Assembly (NCBI GenBank): GCA_947502145.1
Contig: CANMYO010000001.1
Location: 1,481,501-1,545,500, forward strand
Source of the DNA: an uncultured Paracoccaceae bacterium
Lineage (GTDB): Bacteria; Pseudomonadota; Alphaproteobacteria; Rhodobacterales; Rhodobacteraceae
DNA: 64,000 nucleotides
Reading direction: 5' to 3'
The position numbers were made by a program, and so were the translations under genes. Under the pieces are notes generated by a model that saw only the letters and a program-made list of their open reading frames with translations, searched no databases and was not told the origin of the DNA. Of the stretch, positions 17,241-25,677 are shown one piece after another. Every line of letters starts with the position of its first letter. Positions within the stretch are counted from its first letter, which is position 1.

Positions 17241-17262
17241 GGACGCAACGCGCGTTGCGTCC
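17241..17262. repeat. perfect 22-bp palindrome between the aminotransferase and mcl1 genes
   Basis: GGACGCAACGC followed at once by GCGTTGCGTCC is an exact palindrome with no spacer, about 175 bases upstream of mcl1. Perfect dyads this long suit a dimeric regulator site or a cruciform/hairpin. The flanking TTAA-N6-TTAA (17214-17227) has the wrong spacing for a CtrA box. Confidence 0.6.
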
Positions 17263-17330
17263 TGTGCGGCCCCCATTCGGCAAAGTTGCGTGCGGCCCCA
17301 GCCTTGGCCCAGACAGAGGTGCCGTGCGGG

Positions 17331-17369
17331 GCGGGCGGCATGTGACTGCGGCCGGCCATTGCCGCCCGC
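17331..17369 (-). terminator. hairpin downstream of the aminotransferase gene
   Basis: GCGGGCGGCA (17331-17340) pairs exactly with TGCCGCCCGC (17360-17369), 19 bases past the aminotransferase stop on the minus strand. There is no U-tract, so termination may depend on Rho, or the hairpin may protect the mRNA end. Confidence 0.4.
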
Positions 17370-17387
17370 CGCAATCAGGGGCTGGGG

Positions 17388-18572
17388 TCAGATACCGGCC
17401 TTGATGATGGCTTGCGCCAGAACCGGGACGGTGTCCGCGTTCAGGCCGGCGATGTTCATCCGGCTGTCGCCCACCATGTAGATGCCAAAATCGGCGCGCA
17501 GCTTCTCAACCATTTCGGGCGTGGTGCCAAGGCGGCTGAACATGCCCCGGTGATCGGCCAGAAAATCAAACCGGTCGGAGTTGGACATGCGGCGCAATTC
17601 GTCGGCCAGCTGTTTGCGCAGGGCCAGCATCCCGTTGCGGGTTTCCTCAAGCTCTGCCTCCCAATCGGCGCGCAACTCTGGATCGTTGAGGATCGTGGTC
17701 ACGATGCGCGCGCCGTGATCCGGCGGGAAGGAATAGTTCTGCCGGTTGAGGAAGGCGAGATTCTGCTGTGTGATGGCGGTTTCGTCCGCATCCTTGCAGC
17801 GCGCCATCAGGATTCCGGTGCGTTCGCGGTAGATCCCGAAGTTCTTGGAGCAGGACGCGGCGATCAGCACGTTGTCAAATGCGCTGACGACCTTGCGGGT
17901 CGCGGCGCTGTCTTCTTCCAGACCATCGCCAAAGCCCTGATAGGCGATGTCGATAAAGGGCACAGCCGATTTTTCCTTGATCAGTTTGATCAGCCCATCC
18001 CATTGCGCCATGGTCAGGTTCGCCCCGGTCGGGTTATGGCAGCAGCCGTGCAACAATACGACGTCGCCGGGCAGCATCGCGCCCAGATCGGTCAACATGC
18101 CGATGTAATCCACGCCGCGGGTTTCGCTGTCAAAGTAGCGATAGCTTTGTGATTTCATCCCCAGATAATTGATGATCGAAGGGTGGTTCGGCCATGTGGG
18201 ATCGGAAATCCAGACGGTGGCCTTGGGGGCTGCGCGTTTGATCAGCTCAAGCGCCTGCCGGATCGCCCCGGTGCCTCCGGGTGTCGCCACGGCGGCGACA
18301 TGGGCGTGATCCACACTATCGGCCAGCACGAGGGATTTCATCGCGGCCCCAAAGGCCGGATCACCGGCAAGCCCGGTGTAGGCCTTGCTGTCCTGTTCTG
18401 CGAGGATGCGTCGCTCGGCCGCTTTGACCGCGCGCATGACGGGCGTGTTGCCGCTGGCGTCTTTGTAGACACCAACACCAAGGTCGACCTTGTCGTCGCG
18501 CGGGTCAGCGCGATAGGCCGCCATCAGGGCGAGGATTTTATCTGCGGGTTGTTCTTTGAGTTGCGCGAACAT
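17388..18572 (-). CDS. aromatic/aspartate aminotransferase (class I)
   Basis: A 394-residue PLP aminotransferase of the E. coli AspC/TyrB subgroup, rather than the thermophile-like AspAT common in alphaproteobacteria. Evidence includes MFAQLKEQPADKILAL at the start, KVDLGVGVYKD, HNPTGANLT, and the PLP-lysine segment SCSKNFGIYRER near residue 236-247; the last part has DSRMNIAGL, with the substrate-carboxylate Arg. It transfers amino groups among aspartate or aromatic amino acids and 2-oxoglutarate; substrate preference cannot be read from sequence by eye. It starts 2 bases after the sseA stop, so the two are an operon. Confidence 0.92.
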   Translation of the reverse strand: MFAQLKEQPADKILALMAAYRADPRDDKVDLGVGVYKDASGNTPVMRAVKAAERRILAEQDSKAYTGLAGDPAFGAAMKSLVLADSVDHAHVAAVATPGGTGAIRQALELIKRAAPKATVWISDPTWPNHPSIINYLGMKSQSYRYFDSETRGVDYIGMLTDLGAMLPGDVVLLHGCCHNPTGANLTMAQWDGLIKLIKEKSAVPFIDIAYQGFGDGLEEDSAATRKVVSAFDNVLIAASCSKNFGIYRERTGILMARCKDADETAITQQNLAFLNRQNYSFPPDHGARIVTTILNDPELRADWEAELEETRNGMLALRKQLADELRRMSNSDRFDFLADHRGMFSRLGTTPEMVEKLRADFGIYMVGDSRMNIAGLNADTVPVLAQAIIKAGI

Positions 18573-18574
18573 GT

Positions 18575-19435
18575 TCAGTTTCCAGTTGCGATTGGCAGGT
18601 CGTCATACATGCCCCATTCGGACCACGATCCATCATAGAGGCTGTGATCGGTCTTGCCGATCCGTTCAAGGGCAAGGGCGAGGATAGCGGCCGTCACGCC
18701 AGAGCCACAGGTGGTAATCACCGGCTTGGTCAGATCAGCGCCCGCATCCGAGAAGGCCTTTTGCAGGGCCGGGGCCTCTTTCATCGTGCCATCGGCCTTG
18801 AGCAGTGTCTTGTAGAACACATTGGTTGATCCGGGGATGTGGCCGGCGCGCAGCCCTTCGCGGGGTTCCGGTGCGGTCCCGGCAAAGCGGGTCGGGGCGC
18901 GGGCGTCGAGGATGGTATGATCGCCAAGTTTGGCGGCACGGGCGACCTGGGTGACATCCTTGACCAGCAGGTTCTGGCGCGACACGGTCATGTGACGGTC
19001 GCGGATCACGGGCGGCATGTCTTCGACCGGGCGATCCTCTGCCAGCCATTTTGGCAGCCCGCCATCCAGCACGGCAACATCGGTTTTGCCCATCAGGCGG
19101 AACAGCCACCAGACGCGAGCTGCTGAAAACAGCCCGGTGCTGTCATAGACAACAACCTGATGGCCATCACCCACGCCCATCGCGCGCATCCGCGACATGA
19201 ACTTTTCCACCGGCGGTGCCATATGCGGCATGTCGGAGCGGTGGTCGCTGATCGCGTCGATGTCAAAGAAACGTGCGCCGGGAATATGCTGTGCGGTGTA
19301 TTCCGCCTCTGCGTCGCGGTTATCGCCGGGCAAATGCCAGGAGGCATCAAGAATCCGCAGGTCGGGGTCCTTGAGGTGTGCCGCCAGCCAACCTGTGCTG
19401 ACCAGCGTTTTGGGATCATCCAGCATGTCGGCCAT
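18575..19435 (-). CDS. sseA: 3-mercaptopyruvate sulfurtransferase
   Basis: A 286-residue two-domain rhodanese. The N-terminal domain (about 8-145) has LRILDASWHLPG and the inactive-loop region. The C-terminal domain carries the active-site loop CGSGVTA near residue 243; this Gly-Ser-Gly-Val-Thr loop is the mercaptopyruvate type, not the thiosulfate type. It moves sulfur from 3-mercaptopyruvate to thiophilic acceptors. It lies directly upstream of an aminotransferase that could make mercaptopyruvate by transaminating cysteine; this link is an inference from gene order. Confidence 0.93.
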   Translation of the reverse strand: MADMLDDPKTLVSTGWLAAHLKDPDLRILDASWHLPGDNRDAEAEYTAQHIPGARFFDIDAISDHRSDMPHMAPPVEKFMSRMRAMGVGDGHQVVVYDSTGLFSAARVWWLFRLMGKTDVAVLDGGLPKWLAEDRPVEDMPPVIRDRHMTVSRQNLLVKDVTQVARAAKLGDHTILDARAPTRFAGTAPEPREGLRAGHIPGSTNVFYKTLLKADGTMKEAPALQKAFSDAGADLTKPVITTCGSGVTAAILALALERIGKTDHSLYDGSWSEWGMYDDLPIATGN

Positions 19436-19502
19436 TTCCTGGGTCCTTTCCTAGCTGCTGCGGGAGGTACCGCAGCGGGCCGGGTGAGGCAAGTGGCCGC
19501 TG

Positions 19503-19532
19503 GGGTGTGCCAGACTGGCACACCCGGTTTTT
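19503..19532 (+). terminator. strong hairpin with T-run on the plus strand
   Basis: GGGTGTGCCAG (19503-19513), a one-base loop and CTGGCACACCC (19515-19525) are followed by GG and five Ts on the plus strand. The flanking genes (the Gly-rich gene ending at 19541 and sseA starting at 19435) are both on the minus strand, so the T-run side faces antisense transcription. On the minus strand it can still act as an mRNA-end hairpin for the Gly-rich gene. Confidence 0.55.
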
Positions 19533-19540
19533 GTGGCCCC

Positions 19541-19822
19541 TTAGCTGGCCATTTTGCTTTTGATCAATCCGACGACCGCGGTCAGGATCGCGCCACCGGC
19601 ACCGCCGCCGACAAGACTGCCCAGAAGGCCGCCCATACCGCCACCGCCTGCGGCATCTGCCGCACCACCCAGCATGCCCGCCAGCACAGAGCCGCCGCCA
19701 AGGCCGCCGAGCAGGCCAACGATCGTATTGCCCAATGTGCCAAGCGACAGGTTCTTGAGGCCCGCGCCTGCGGCATTCCCGCCAACGGCACCGGCGATCA
19801 GTTGTGTTATCAGAGTTTCCAT
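19541..19822 (-). CDS. small Gly/Ala-rich hydrophobic protein, hypothetical
   Basis: A 93-residue protein made almost entirely of Gly, Ala, Leu and Val, starting METLITQLIAGAVGGNAAGAG. Hydrophobic glycine-rich helices, with a C-terminal AILTAVVGLIKSKMAS, suggest membrane insertion or assembly, as in glycine-zipper proteins. There are no cysteines, charged clusters or enzyme motifs. It lies between smpB and sseA, all on the minus strand, and is followed by a strong hairpin (19503-19525). I recall similar proteins in this bacterial group, but no function. Confidence 0.72.
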   Translation of the reverse strand: METLITQLIAGAVGGNAAGAGLKNLSLGTLGNTIVGLLGGLGGGSVLAGMLGGAADAAGGGGMGGLLGSLVGGGAGGAILTAVVGLIKSKMAS

Positions 19823-19951
19823 TGTCCCCCACTTCCTTTGTTGGGCCGCATTTCATCGGCCTGCCCGGTGGCCCAACCACGGCAAGCTGGCAGAAGCCTA
19901 GGCCAGATCGGGGCATATGCGTGAGGGGAACATTGGCGCGGCTCTCCCCGC

Positions 19952-20425
19952 CTAGTGGTTTTGCCGCAACAGCCGTTGTTTCTGCCGGTTCCAGTCGCGT
20001 TTCGCGTCCGTCTGGCGTTTGTCGTGGTTTTTCTTGCCCTTGGCAATGCCGATCTTGAGCTTTACCAGCCCGCGATCGTTGAAATACATGACCAGCGGCA
20101 CAAGGGTCATGCCCTCGCGACGGGTGGCGTTCCACAGCTTGGACAGCTCTTTGCGGGACACCAGCAATTTGCGTTTGCGCCGGGGCTCGTGGCTGAACAT
20201 CGCCTGTTCGTAGGGCGCGATATAGGCATTTGTCAGCCACAGCTCTCCATCATCCACCGAGGCGTAGCTGTCAGCGATGTTGGATTGGCCGGTGCGCAGG
20301 GATTTCACCTCTGGGCCCTCAAGGATGATGCCCACCTCGAGGTCATCCTCGATGGCGTAGTCGTAGCGCGCGCGCCGGTTTTCGGCAACGACCTTGTAGT
20401 TCTTGTTTTCGGGTTTCTTGGCCAT
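19952..20425 (-). CDS. smpB: SsrA-binding protein
   Basis: A 157-residue RNA-binding protein essential for tmRNA trans-translation; it delivers tmRNA to stalled ribosomes. The sequence has the standard beta-barrel: [40 protein letters not shown]-type loop, then APYEQA and [11 protein letters not shown]. The basic C-terminal tail [17 protein letters not shown] becomes structured on the ribosome. The frame is open another 71 codons upstream, but ATG 20425 ([11 protein letters not shown]) is the family start. The tmRNA gene itself (ssrA) is not in the window. Confidence 0.97.
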   Translation of the reverse strand: MAKKPENKNYKVVAENRRARYDYAIEDDLEVGIILEGPEVKSLRTGQSNIADSYASVDDGELWLTNAYIAPYEQAMFSHEPRRKRKLLVSRKELSKLWNATRREGMTLVPLVMYFNDRGLVKLKIGIAKGKKNHDKRQTDAKRDWNRQKQRLLRQNH

Positions 20426-20512
20426 AACGCTGCTGATGTATGCCAGCATTGGGGGCGGGACAAGCCGCATGGCTGTTGTTAGGTTGCGCGGACGCAAGAA
20501 GGAGTCATCGCA

Positions 20513-20947
20513 ATGTTCGTTCAATTGGCGCTGGGCACGCTGTTGCTGGTGATCTCGGTGTTGGTGGCGGGGATCAGTTTCTGGATCATGGAGGCGGCCT
20601 TGTTTCGGATGCGTCCCTGGCTGGTGCGCAGCCCACATGCCCCCAAGCTGATGTTTGTCCTGTGTGCCGCTGCGACGTGGATTCTGCTGCAGATGACGTT
20701 TGGCGTCTGGCTGTGGGCCATTGCGATGATCACGCTCAACATTTTCGCCACGATGGAGGAATCGATCTATTTCGCGCTGGTCGCATTCACCACGCTGGGA
20801 TTTGGCGATGTGCTGTTGCCGCAGGAGTGGCGGCTGTTATCGGGGATGGCGGCGATCAACGGGCTCTTGAACATCGGTCTGGTCACGGCCGTTCTGATTG
20901 AATCGATGCGCCAGATCCGGGTGCTGCAGCGCGAGGGTCGGTCATGA
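20513..20947 (+). CDS. two-helix K+ channel-like protein
   Basis: A 144-residue protein with an N-terminal helix (about 3-28), a second hydrophobic segment (45-73), a pore-loop region with the filter-like TTLGFGD (about 93-99) and a last helix (110-130). TxGFGD is the K+-channel selectivity filter with Phe for Tyr, as in the Ion_trans_2 family. Four copies would be needed for a pore. There is no RCK or cyclic-nucleotide domain, so gating is unknown. It is divergent from smpB, and its stop overlaps the next ATG. Confidence 0.82.
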   Translation: MFVQLALGTLLLVISVLVAGISFWIMEAALFRMRPWLVRSPHAPKLMFVLCAAATWILLQMTFGVWLWAIAMITLNIFATMEESIYFALVAFTTLGFGDVLLPQEWRLLSGMAAINGLLNIGLVTAVLIESMRQIRVLQREGRS

Positions 20948-22152
20948 ACGTGCCGGTCATTGACAACGCGCGCGCGCGGCGCATTTTTCTGGCCAAACAC
21001 GGGCTTTCCGGGCCGACCGCCGGGACGGGACGGGGCGCAGACCTTGGCGCGGTGCTGCATGATCTGGGGTTTGTCCAGCTTGATTCCGTCAATACCTTTG
21101 CCCGTGCCCATGATCTGATCCTGTGGACCCGGCGCGGCCAGTATCGCCCGAAGGCCTTGGGTCATGCGCTGGCACGGGACGGGGCCGTGTTTGAGCATTG
21201 GACACATGATGCGGCGGCCATTCCGATGGCATTCTATCCACACTGGCAACTGAGGTTCGAACGCGACGCGGCGCGGATGCGGCAACGCTGGTCAGAATGG
21301 CGACGCGGCGATTTCATCAGCAAGATCGAGGATGTGCTGCGCCAGATTGAAAAGCATGGCTGCTGTACCTCGGGGGATGTGGGCACGGATGAAAAGAAGG
21401 GGTCGGGCGGCTGGTGGGACTGGCACCCCAGCAAAACCGCGTTGGAATATCTGTGGCGGTCGGGGCAACTGGCTGTCGCCCGCCGGGACGGATTCCGCAA
21501 GGTCTATGATCTGACCGAACGGGTCATCCCGGCGGATGTGCGCGCGCAGCGCCCGTCGCCGGAGGAGACAATTCGCTGGTTATGTGACAACGCGCTTGAC
21601 CGCTTGGGCTTTGCCACCAGCGGAGAGATCGCGGCATTCTGGGACACGGTCACCCCGGCAGAAGCAAAGGCATGGTGCGCTGCCGCACTGGCCGACGGAC
21701 AGGTGATCGAAGTTGATGTTGCGGGCGTTGACGGCAAGCTGCGTCGCAGTTTTGCCCGCCCGGACGTCATGGACGTGGCGCCTCCGGCCCCCGGTGGCGC
21801 AGTGCGGATCATGTCGCCGTTTGATCCGGCCCTGCGCGACCGCAAGCGCGCCGAGCGGCTGTTCGGTTTTCACTACCGGATCGAGATTTTTGTCCCCGCC
21901 GCCAAACGCAAATACGGCTATTACGTTTTCCCGGTGATGCAGGGCGGCCGGGTGATCGGGCGCATTGACATGAAACGGGACGGAGAGATCCTGCGCGTGA
22001 CCGGGTTCTGGCCCGAACCGGGCGTGCAGATGGGGTCCGGGCGGTTGGCCAGGCTGCGGGCCGCGCTGGATCGCGCGGCGCGATTTGGCGGTTGCGGGGC
22101 AGTGGACATTGTGGACGGCTGGCTTCATCAATCGGGCAGTTTATCCAGCTAA
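20944..22152 (+). CDS. YcaQ/AlkZ-like winged-helix DNA glycosylase
   Basis: A 402-residue protein of the HTH_42 (winged helix) family. The block near 35-50, DLGFVQLDSVN, contains a QxD motif of the kind used catalytically by AlkZ and YcaQ. Later come ERHWTHDAAAIP-like sequence (FEHWTHDAAAIP, about 79-90) and KRAERLFGFHYRIEIFVPAAKRKYGYYVFP towards the C-terminus. YcaQ unhooks interstrand crosslinks and removes bulky N7-alkyl purines, so a DNA-repair role is expected. It overlaps the channel gene by ATGA, which may only reflect compact packing. Confidence 0.85.
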   Translation: MNVPVIDNARARRIFLAKHGLSGPTAGTGRGADLGAVLHDLGFVQLDSVNTFARAHDLILWTRRGQYRPKALGHALARDGAVFEHWTHDAAAIPMAFYPHWQLRFERDAARMRQRWSEWRRGDFISKIEDVLRQIEKHGCCTSGDVGTDEKKGSGGWWDWHPSKTALEYLWRSGQLAVARRDGFRKVYDLTERVIPADVRAQRPSPEETIRWLCDNALDRLGFATSGEIAAFWDTVTPAEAKAWCAAALADGQVIEVDVAGVDGKLRRSFARPDVMDVAPPAPGGAVRIMSPFDPALRDRKRAERLFGFHYRIEIFVPAAKRKYGYYVFPVMQGGRVIGRIDMKRDGEILRVTGFWPEPGVQMGSGRLARLRAALDRAARFGGCGAVDIVDGWLHQSGSLSS

Positions 22153-22164
22153 GGGCCCGTTTCG

Positions 22165-23340
22165 ATGTTGCGCGATATTTCTGCTCCGGCGGTCTATATG
22201 GGCCTGCTGGCCACCTTTGTCGGCTATGCGGCGTCATTCGCGATTGTGTTGGCCGGGCTGTCGGCGGTGGGTGCGACGCCAGCGCAGGCTGCGACCGGGC
22301 TGTTTTTCGCAACCCTTGGCATGGGGCTGTGCAGCATTCTGCTACCGGCGATGACACGCACCCCGGCGGCGGTCGCCTGGTCGACGCCGGGCGCGGCGTT
22401 TCTGGCATCAACCGCAGCGCTGCCCGGCGGTTTTGCCGAGGCCGTGGGCGCGATGATCTGTTGCGCCCTGTTGATCTTGGTGACGGGGTTTGTGCCTGCC
22501 CTGGGCCGGGCGGTTGCGGCGATCCCCAAACCGGTTGCCAATGCGTTGCTGGCGGGAGTTCTGCTAAAGCTGTGTTTTGCCCCGGCGCTGGGGCTGGGCA
22601 GCATTCCCCTGCTGGTCTTGCCGGTGCTGGTGGCCTGGTTGGTCGGGCTGACATGGCATCGGCTGGCAGCCATGCCTGCCGCGGTGCTGAGCTTTGCCAT
22701 TGTGCTGGCGTTTGTGGTCGACACCGAGGGCGCAGATGCGATGCGGGCGGGTCTGCCCGCGCTGGCGTGGGTCACGCCGGTCTTTACCCTGCAGGCGCTG
22801 ATTTCGGTCGCGCTGCCGCTGTATCTGGTGACCATGGCGGGGCAGAATATCCCCGGTTTCGCCGTGCTTGAGTTGCACGATTATCCCGTTGACCGCCAAT
22901 CCCTGATCCGCAGCACCGGGATTGCCAGCCTGCTGATCGCTCCGTTTGGGGCGATCCCGGTCAATATGTCTGCCATCACCGCGGCGATGATGTCCGGCGA
23001 GGATGCGGGCCGCGATCCGGGCAAGCGATACTGGGCTGCCATCACGTCGGGGTTTGGGTATGTCGCGCTGGCCTTTGTGGCGGGATATATCGCGATGATC
23101 GCCAACCTTGCCCCGGCCGCGCTGATCACCACGGTGGCGGGTCTGGCGCTGATCCCGGCGATGGTTGGGGCCCTGAAGGGCGCGTTTCAGGACCCCGGTC
23201 AGGTTGAGGCGCCTGCGCTGACATTCCTGATTGCGGCCAGCGGCATGACCCTGTTTGGGGTCAGTGGCGCATTCTGGGGTGTCTGTGTCGGGGTTATCGT
23301 CTGGCTGGCCAAGGCAATGCGACAACCCAAATCATCATAA
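22165..23340 (+). CDS. benE: BenE-family benzoate/H+ symporter
   Basis: A 391-residue inner-membrane transporter with about 11-12 hydrophobic segments. The family pattern is clear: TPAAVAWSTPGAAFLAS near 73-89 and MAGQNIPGFAVL near 221-232, which carry the substrate-site loops, and APFGAIPVNMSAITAAM near 255-271. BenE proteins take up benzoate with protons. No benzoate catabolism genes are nearby, so the natural substrate is uncertain. It starts 12 bases after the YcaQ-like gene and its stop is just before the twin operator. Confidence 0.9.
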   Translation: MLRDISAPAVYMGLLATFVGYAASFAIVLAGLSAVGATPAQAATGLFFATLGMGLCSILLPAMTRTPAAVAWSTPGAAFLASTAALPGGFAEAVGAMICCALLILVTGFVPALGRAVAAIPKPVANALLAGVLLKLCFAPALGLGSIPLLVLPVLVAWLVGLTWHRLAAMPAAVLSFAIVLAFVVDTEGADAMRAGLPALAWVTPVFTLQALISVALPLYLVTMAGQNIPGFAVLELHDYPVDRQSLIRSTGIASLLIAPFGAIPVNMSAITAAMMSGEDAGRDPGKRYWAAITSGFGYVALAFVAGYIAMIANLAPAALITTVAGLALIPAMVGALKGAFQDPGQVEAPALTFLIAASGMTLFGVSGAFWGVCVGVIVWLAKAMRQPKSS

Positions 23341-23350
23341 AACGAAACTA

Positions 23351-23396
23351 TTGAACGATGTTCAAATATGTGCGACAAGAATGTGAACGATGTTCA
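23351..23396. promoter_or_regulatory. twin palindromic operator TGAAC-GAT-GTTCA
   Basis: Two identical 13-base copies of TGAACGATGTTCA lie at 23352-23364 and 23384-23396, with start-to-start spacing of 32 bases (three helical turns). The first copy has 6-base arms (TTGAAC/GTTCAA, 23351-23365). They fill the 70-base gap between benE and the next gene, and the second copy ends 14 bases before its ATG. The form suits a TetR-type dimer acting as a repressor of the downstream membrane-protein gene. No TetR-type gene is encoded nearby. Confidence 0.75.
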
Positions 23397-23410
23397 TGGA
23401 GTGATTCGCA

Positions 23411-24595
23411 ATGTATTACGTGGCAGAAACCGGGGCCTTGGTATCGGACGGGATTTTGACCCGCGAACAGGCCAGCACAATTGAGGCACGTGCCCGCGAG
23501 GCGATGGTGGCGCTGTCGTTAAACACGCTATTGGTGTTTGGGATCATAGCCGCCACGCTGGGCTTGGTCTTTTGGTTGGCAAGCCCTTTGGCTGTGGCGA
23601 TCTTTGGGCTTTTGGCGATTCTGGGCGGCATTGCCATTTTGCGCGGCGGATCAGTGCTTTACCGGATGTTTGGCAATGCCAGCACGCTGATTGGTGCCGG
23701 GATGCTGGCCGCGGGCGCGGGGCTGGAACTGGCGGATAAATACGCCGGTATCGCAACGCCGCTGATGATCGGGTTGGGGGTAATATTGGCTGGCTGTGCG
23801 GGCTGGTGGTTCCGCGTCGCGGTGCCGCACCTGCGGTTTGCGACCGGGGCGGTGACGCTGATGGGGGCAGCGCTGATCGTGGGCGGGATCTATTTTGGTG
23901 CGTCACATTATGACTTGGCCGGGTTGGCGATGCCCGCGGTTCACCTTGCGGTTTTTGCATTGCTGGTCGGGGTCGGGCTGTTCCTTGACCTGCGGGTGGT
24001 CACGGCGCTGGCGATTGTCCCGTTTTCGCAAGCGCTCGACACCGGTACGTTTTATGCCCACGCGATGTATGCGTTTTATTCGCCGGAGCCGACGCTGAGC
24101 ATTCTGCAGATGCTGGCGCTGATTGCGCTGTGTATTCTGGTGGCACGGGCCGGGTCGGACCGGGTCAAGCGGCAGGCCGGCATTCTGGCGATCATGGGGT
24201 TTGTCGTGGCCAACCTGTGTTTCCTCGTCGGCAGCCTGTGGGGTGACGTCGTGGGCGAACGCATGTGGGGCCCGGTTTACGACGCGGATTACGACAGCTA
24301 TCGCGCCGCAAGGGATACCTTCCGCGCCACAGCGATCAGCATTTCAGAGCATGTCTACAGTGTGATCTGGGCGCTGCTGCTGGCGGGGGCCGCGTTCTGG
24401 GCGGCGGACCGTAACAAGCGCGGGCTGTTCAACACGGCCATCACCTTTGGAGCGATCCATGCCTATACGCAGATGTTCGAAAGTTTTGGCGATGAGCCGC
24501 TGGCCTATGTCATCGGCGGGCTGGGTGCGATCCCGCTGGCCTGGGGGATGTGGCGGCTTAACAACCGCTTTCGTGATCCCGTCGATGTGATGTGA
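23411..24595 (+). CDS. multi-spanning membrane protein, DUF2157-like
   Basis: A 394-residue protein. The short soluble N-terminus (ETGALVSDGILTREQASTIEARAREA) resembles the start of DUF2157 proteins, which have about 50-70 residues before a membrane domain. About ten hydrophobic helices follow from residue 38. A polar stretch around 285-305 (YDADYDSYRAARDTFRAT) is probably a loop. The substrate is unknown. It stands alone behind the twin TGAAC-N3-GTTCA operator and in front of a strong bidirectional terminator, so it is probably a single-gene unit under dedicated repression. Confidence 0.8.
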   Translation: MYYVAETGALVSDGILTREQASTIEARAREAMVALSLNTLLVFGIIAATLGLVFWLASPLAVAIFGLLAILGGIAILRGGSVLYRMFGNASTLIGAGMLAAGAGLELADKYAGIATPLMIGLGVILAGCAGWWFRVAVPHLRFATGAVTLMGAALIVGGIYFGASHYDLAGLAMPAVHLAVFALLVGVGLFLDLRVVTALAIVPFSQALDTGTFYAHAMYAFYSPEPTLSILQMLALIALCILVARAGSDRVKRQAGILAIMGFVVANLCFLVGSLWGDVVGERMWGPVYDADYDSYRAARDTFRATAISISEHVYSVIWALLLAGAAFWAADRNKRGLFNTAITFGAIHAYTQMFESFGDEPLAYVIGGLGAIPLAWGMWRLNNRFRDPVDVM

Positions 24596-24605
24596 TCCGG
24601 AAAAG

Positions 24606-24634
24606 AAAAGCGCCGCGACAATCGCGGCGCTTTT
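24606..24634. terminator. bidirectional intrinsic terminator
   Basis: AAAAGCGCCGCGA (24606-24618), loop CAA, and TCGCGGCGCTTTT (24622-24634) form a perfect 13-base stem with an A-tract on one side and a T-tract on the other. It separates the convergent DUF2157-like gene and dapA and can end transcription from both. Confidence 0.92.
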
Positions 24635-24654
24635 GCGTGGCGAGGCGGCGGGGC

Positions 24655-25527
24655 CTAGTTCAGCAACCCGGCGTGGACCATGCCATCACGAATGGCGGCC
24701 TTGGTACCATCGGTGAGCGGCACATGCGGTGCGCGGACCTCGGCGCTGCTCATCCCCAGCAGGGACATCCCGTATTTGGCACCAATCAGGCCCGGCTCGG
24801 TAAAGATTGCCTCGTGCAGGGGCATAAGACGGTCAAGCTGCACCAGCGCGGAGGCGTAATCACCGGCCAGCGTCGCCTCCTGAAACTCTGCGCAGAGCTT
24901 GGGCGCGACATTGGCGGTGACCGAGATACAGCCAACGCCGCCATGCGCGTTAAAGCCCAGCGCGGTGGCGTCTTCGCCGGACATCTGCACAAAGTCAGCA
25001 CCGCAGCGCATACGTTGCTTGGGCACGCGCGACAGATCGGCGGTGGCGTCCTTCACACCGATGATCATCGGGTGCTTGGACAGCGTGGCCATGGTTTCAA
25101 CGGTCATATCAACCGCAGACCGGCCGGGGATGTTGTAGATCATCACCGGCAGGCCGCAGTCAGCCGCAGCGGTGAAATGCGCGATCAGCCCGGCCTGTGT
25201 CGGCTTGTTGTAATAGGGTGTCACAACAAGGGCCGCATCCGCGCCGGCGTCCTTGGCCGCCTGCACCAGACGCACGGTTTCGGCGGTATTGTTGGACCCG
25301 GCGCCCGCAATCACGGGCACTCGCCCAGCGGCGTGTTCCACCACGGTCTGCACCACCAGATCATGTTCCGCATGGCTGAGCGTCGGGCTTTCACCCGTCG
25401 TTCCGACGGGCACGATCCCGTGAGTGCCCTGATCGACATGCCAGTCCACAAGTTTTTTGAGCGCATCAAGATCCACCTTGCCGTCCGTAAACGGCGTGAC
25501 GAGGGCGACGTAAGAGCCTTTGAACAT
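24655..25527 (-). CDS. dapA: 4-hydroxy-tetrahydrodipicolinate synthase
   Basis: A 290-residue TIM-barrel aldolase that condenses pyruvate with aspartate semialdehyde, the first committed step to diaminopimelate and lysine. Visible motifs are GTTGESPTL (about 43-51, with the catalytic Thr pair), YNIPGRS with the catalytic Tyr (about 131-137), and the Schiff-base lysine in [10 protein letters not shown] (about 159-168). The length is normal. It is monocistronic between a bidirectional terminator and the divergent slt promoter region. lysA, for the last step, is at 6.7 kb. Confidence 0.97.
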   Translation of the reverse strand: MFKGSYVALVTPFTDGKVDLDALKKLVDWHVDQGTHGIVPVGTTGESPTLSHAEHDLVVQTVVEHAAGRVPVIAGAGSNNTAETVRLVQAAKDAGADAALVVTPYYNKPTQAGLIAHFTAAADCGLPVMIYNIPGRSAVDMTVETMATLSKHPMIIGVKDATADLSRVPKQRMRCGADFVQMSGEDATALGFNAHGGVGCISVTANVAPKLCAEFQEATLAGDYASALVQLDRLMPLHEAIFTEPGLIGAKYGMSLLGMSSAEVRAPHVPLTDGTKAAIRDGMVHAGLLN

Positions 25528-25578
25528 GACACGCTTCCTTTGGTGGTAGGCCGGATTCGGCCCGTTAAAATCGCGCGG

Positions 25579-25607
25579 AACTTAGACGGCTTTCCGCCGA
25601 ATGCCAA
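25579..25607 (-). promoter_or_regulatory. possible dapA promoter
   Basis: On the minus strand TTGGCA (25602-25607) and TAAGTT (25579-25584) are 17 bases apart and about 50 bases from the dapA start. This is a moderate sigma-70-like match judged by eye. A weaker plus-strand pair, TTGCGT (25617-25622) and TAGGAT (25639-25644), could serve the divergent slt gene. Confidence 0.35.
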
Positions 25608-25677
25608 GAATGTGCGTTGCGTGTCGGTCGCGCTGGTTTAGGATCAGGGTCCGTGACCCCCGACACAGGTTTCAATC

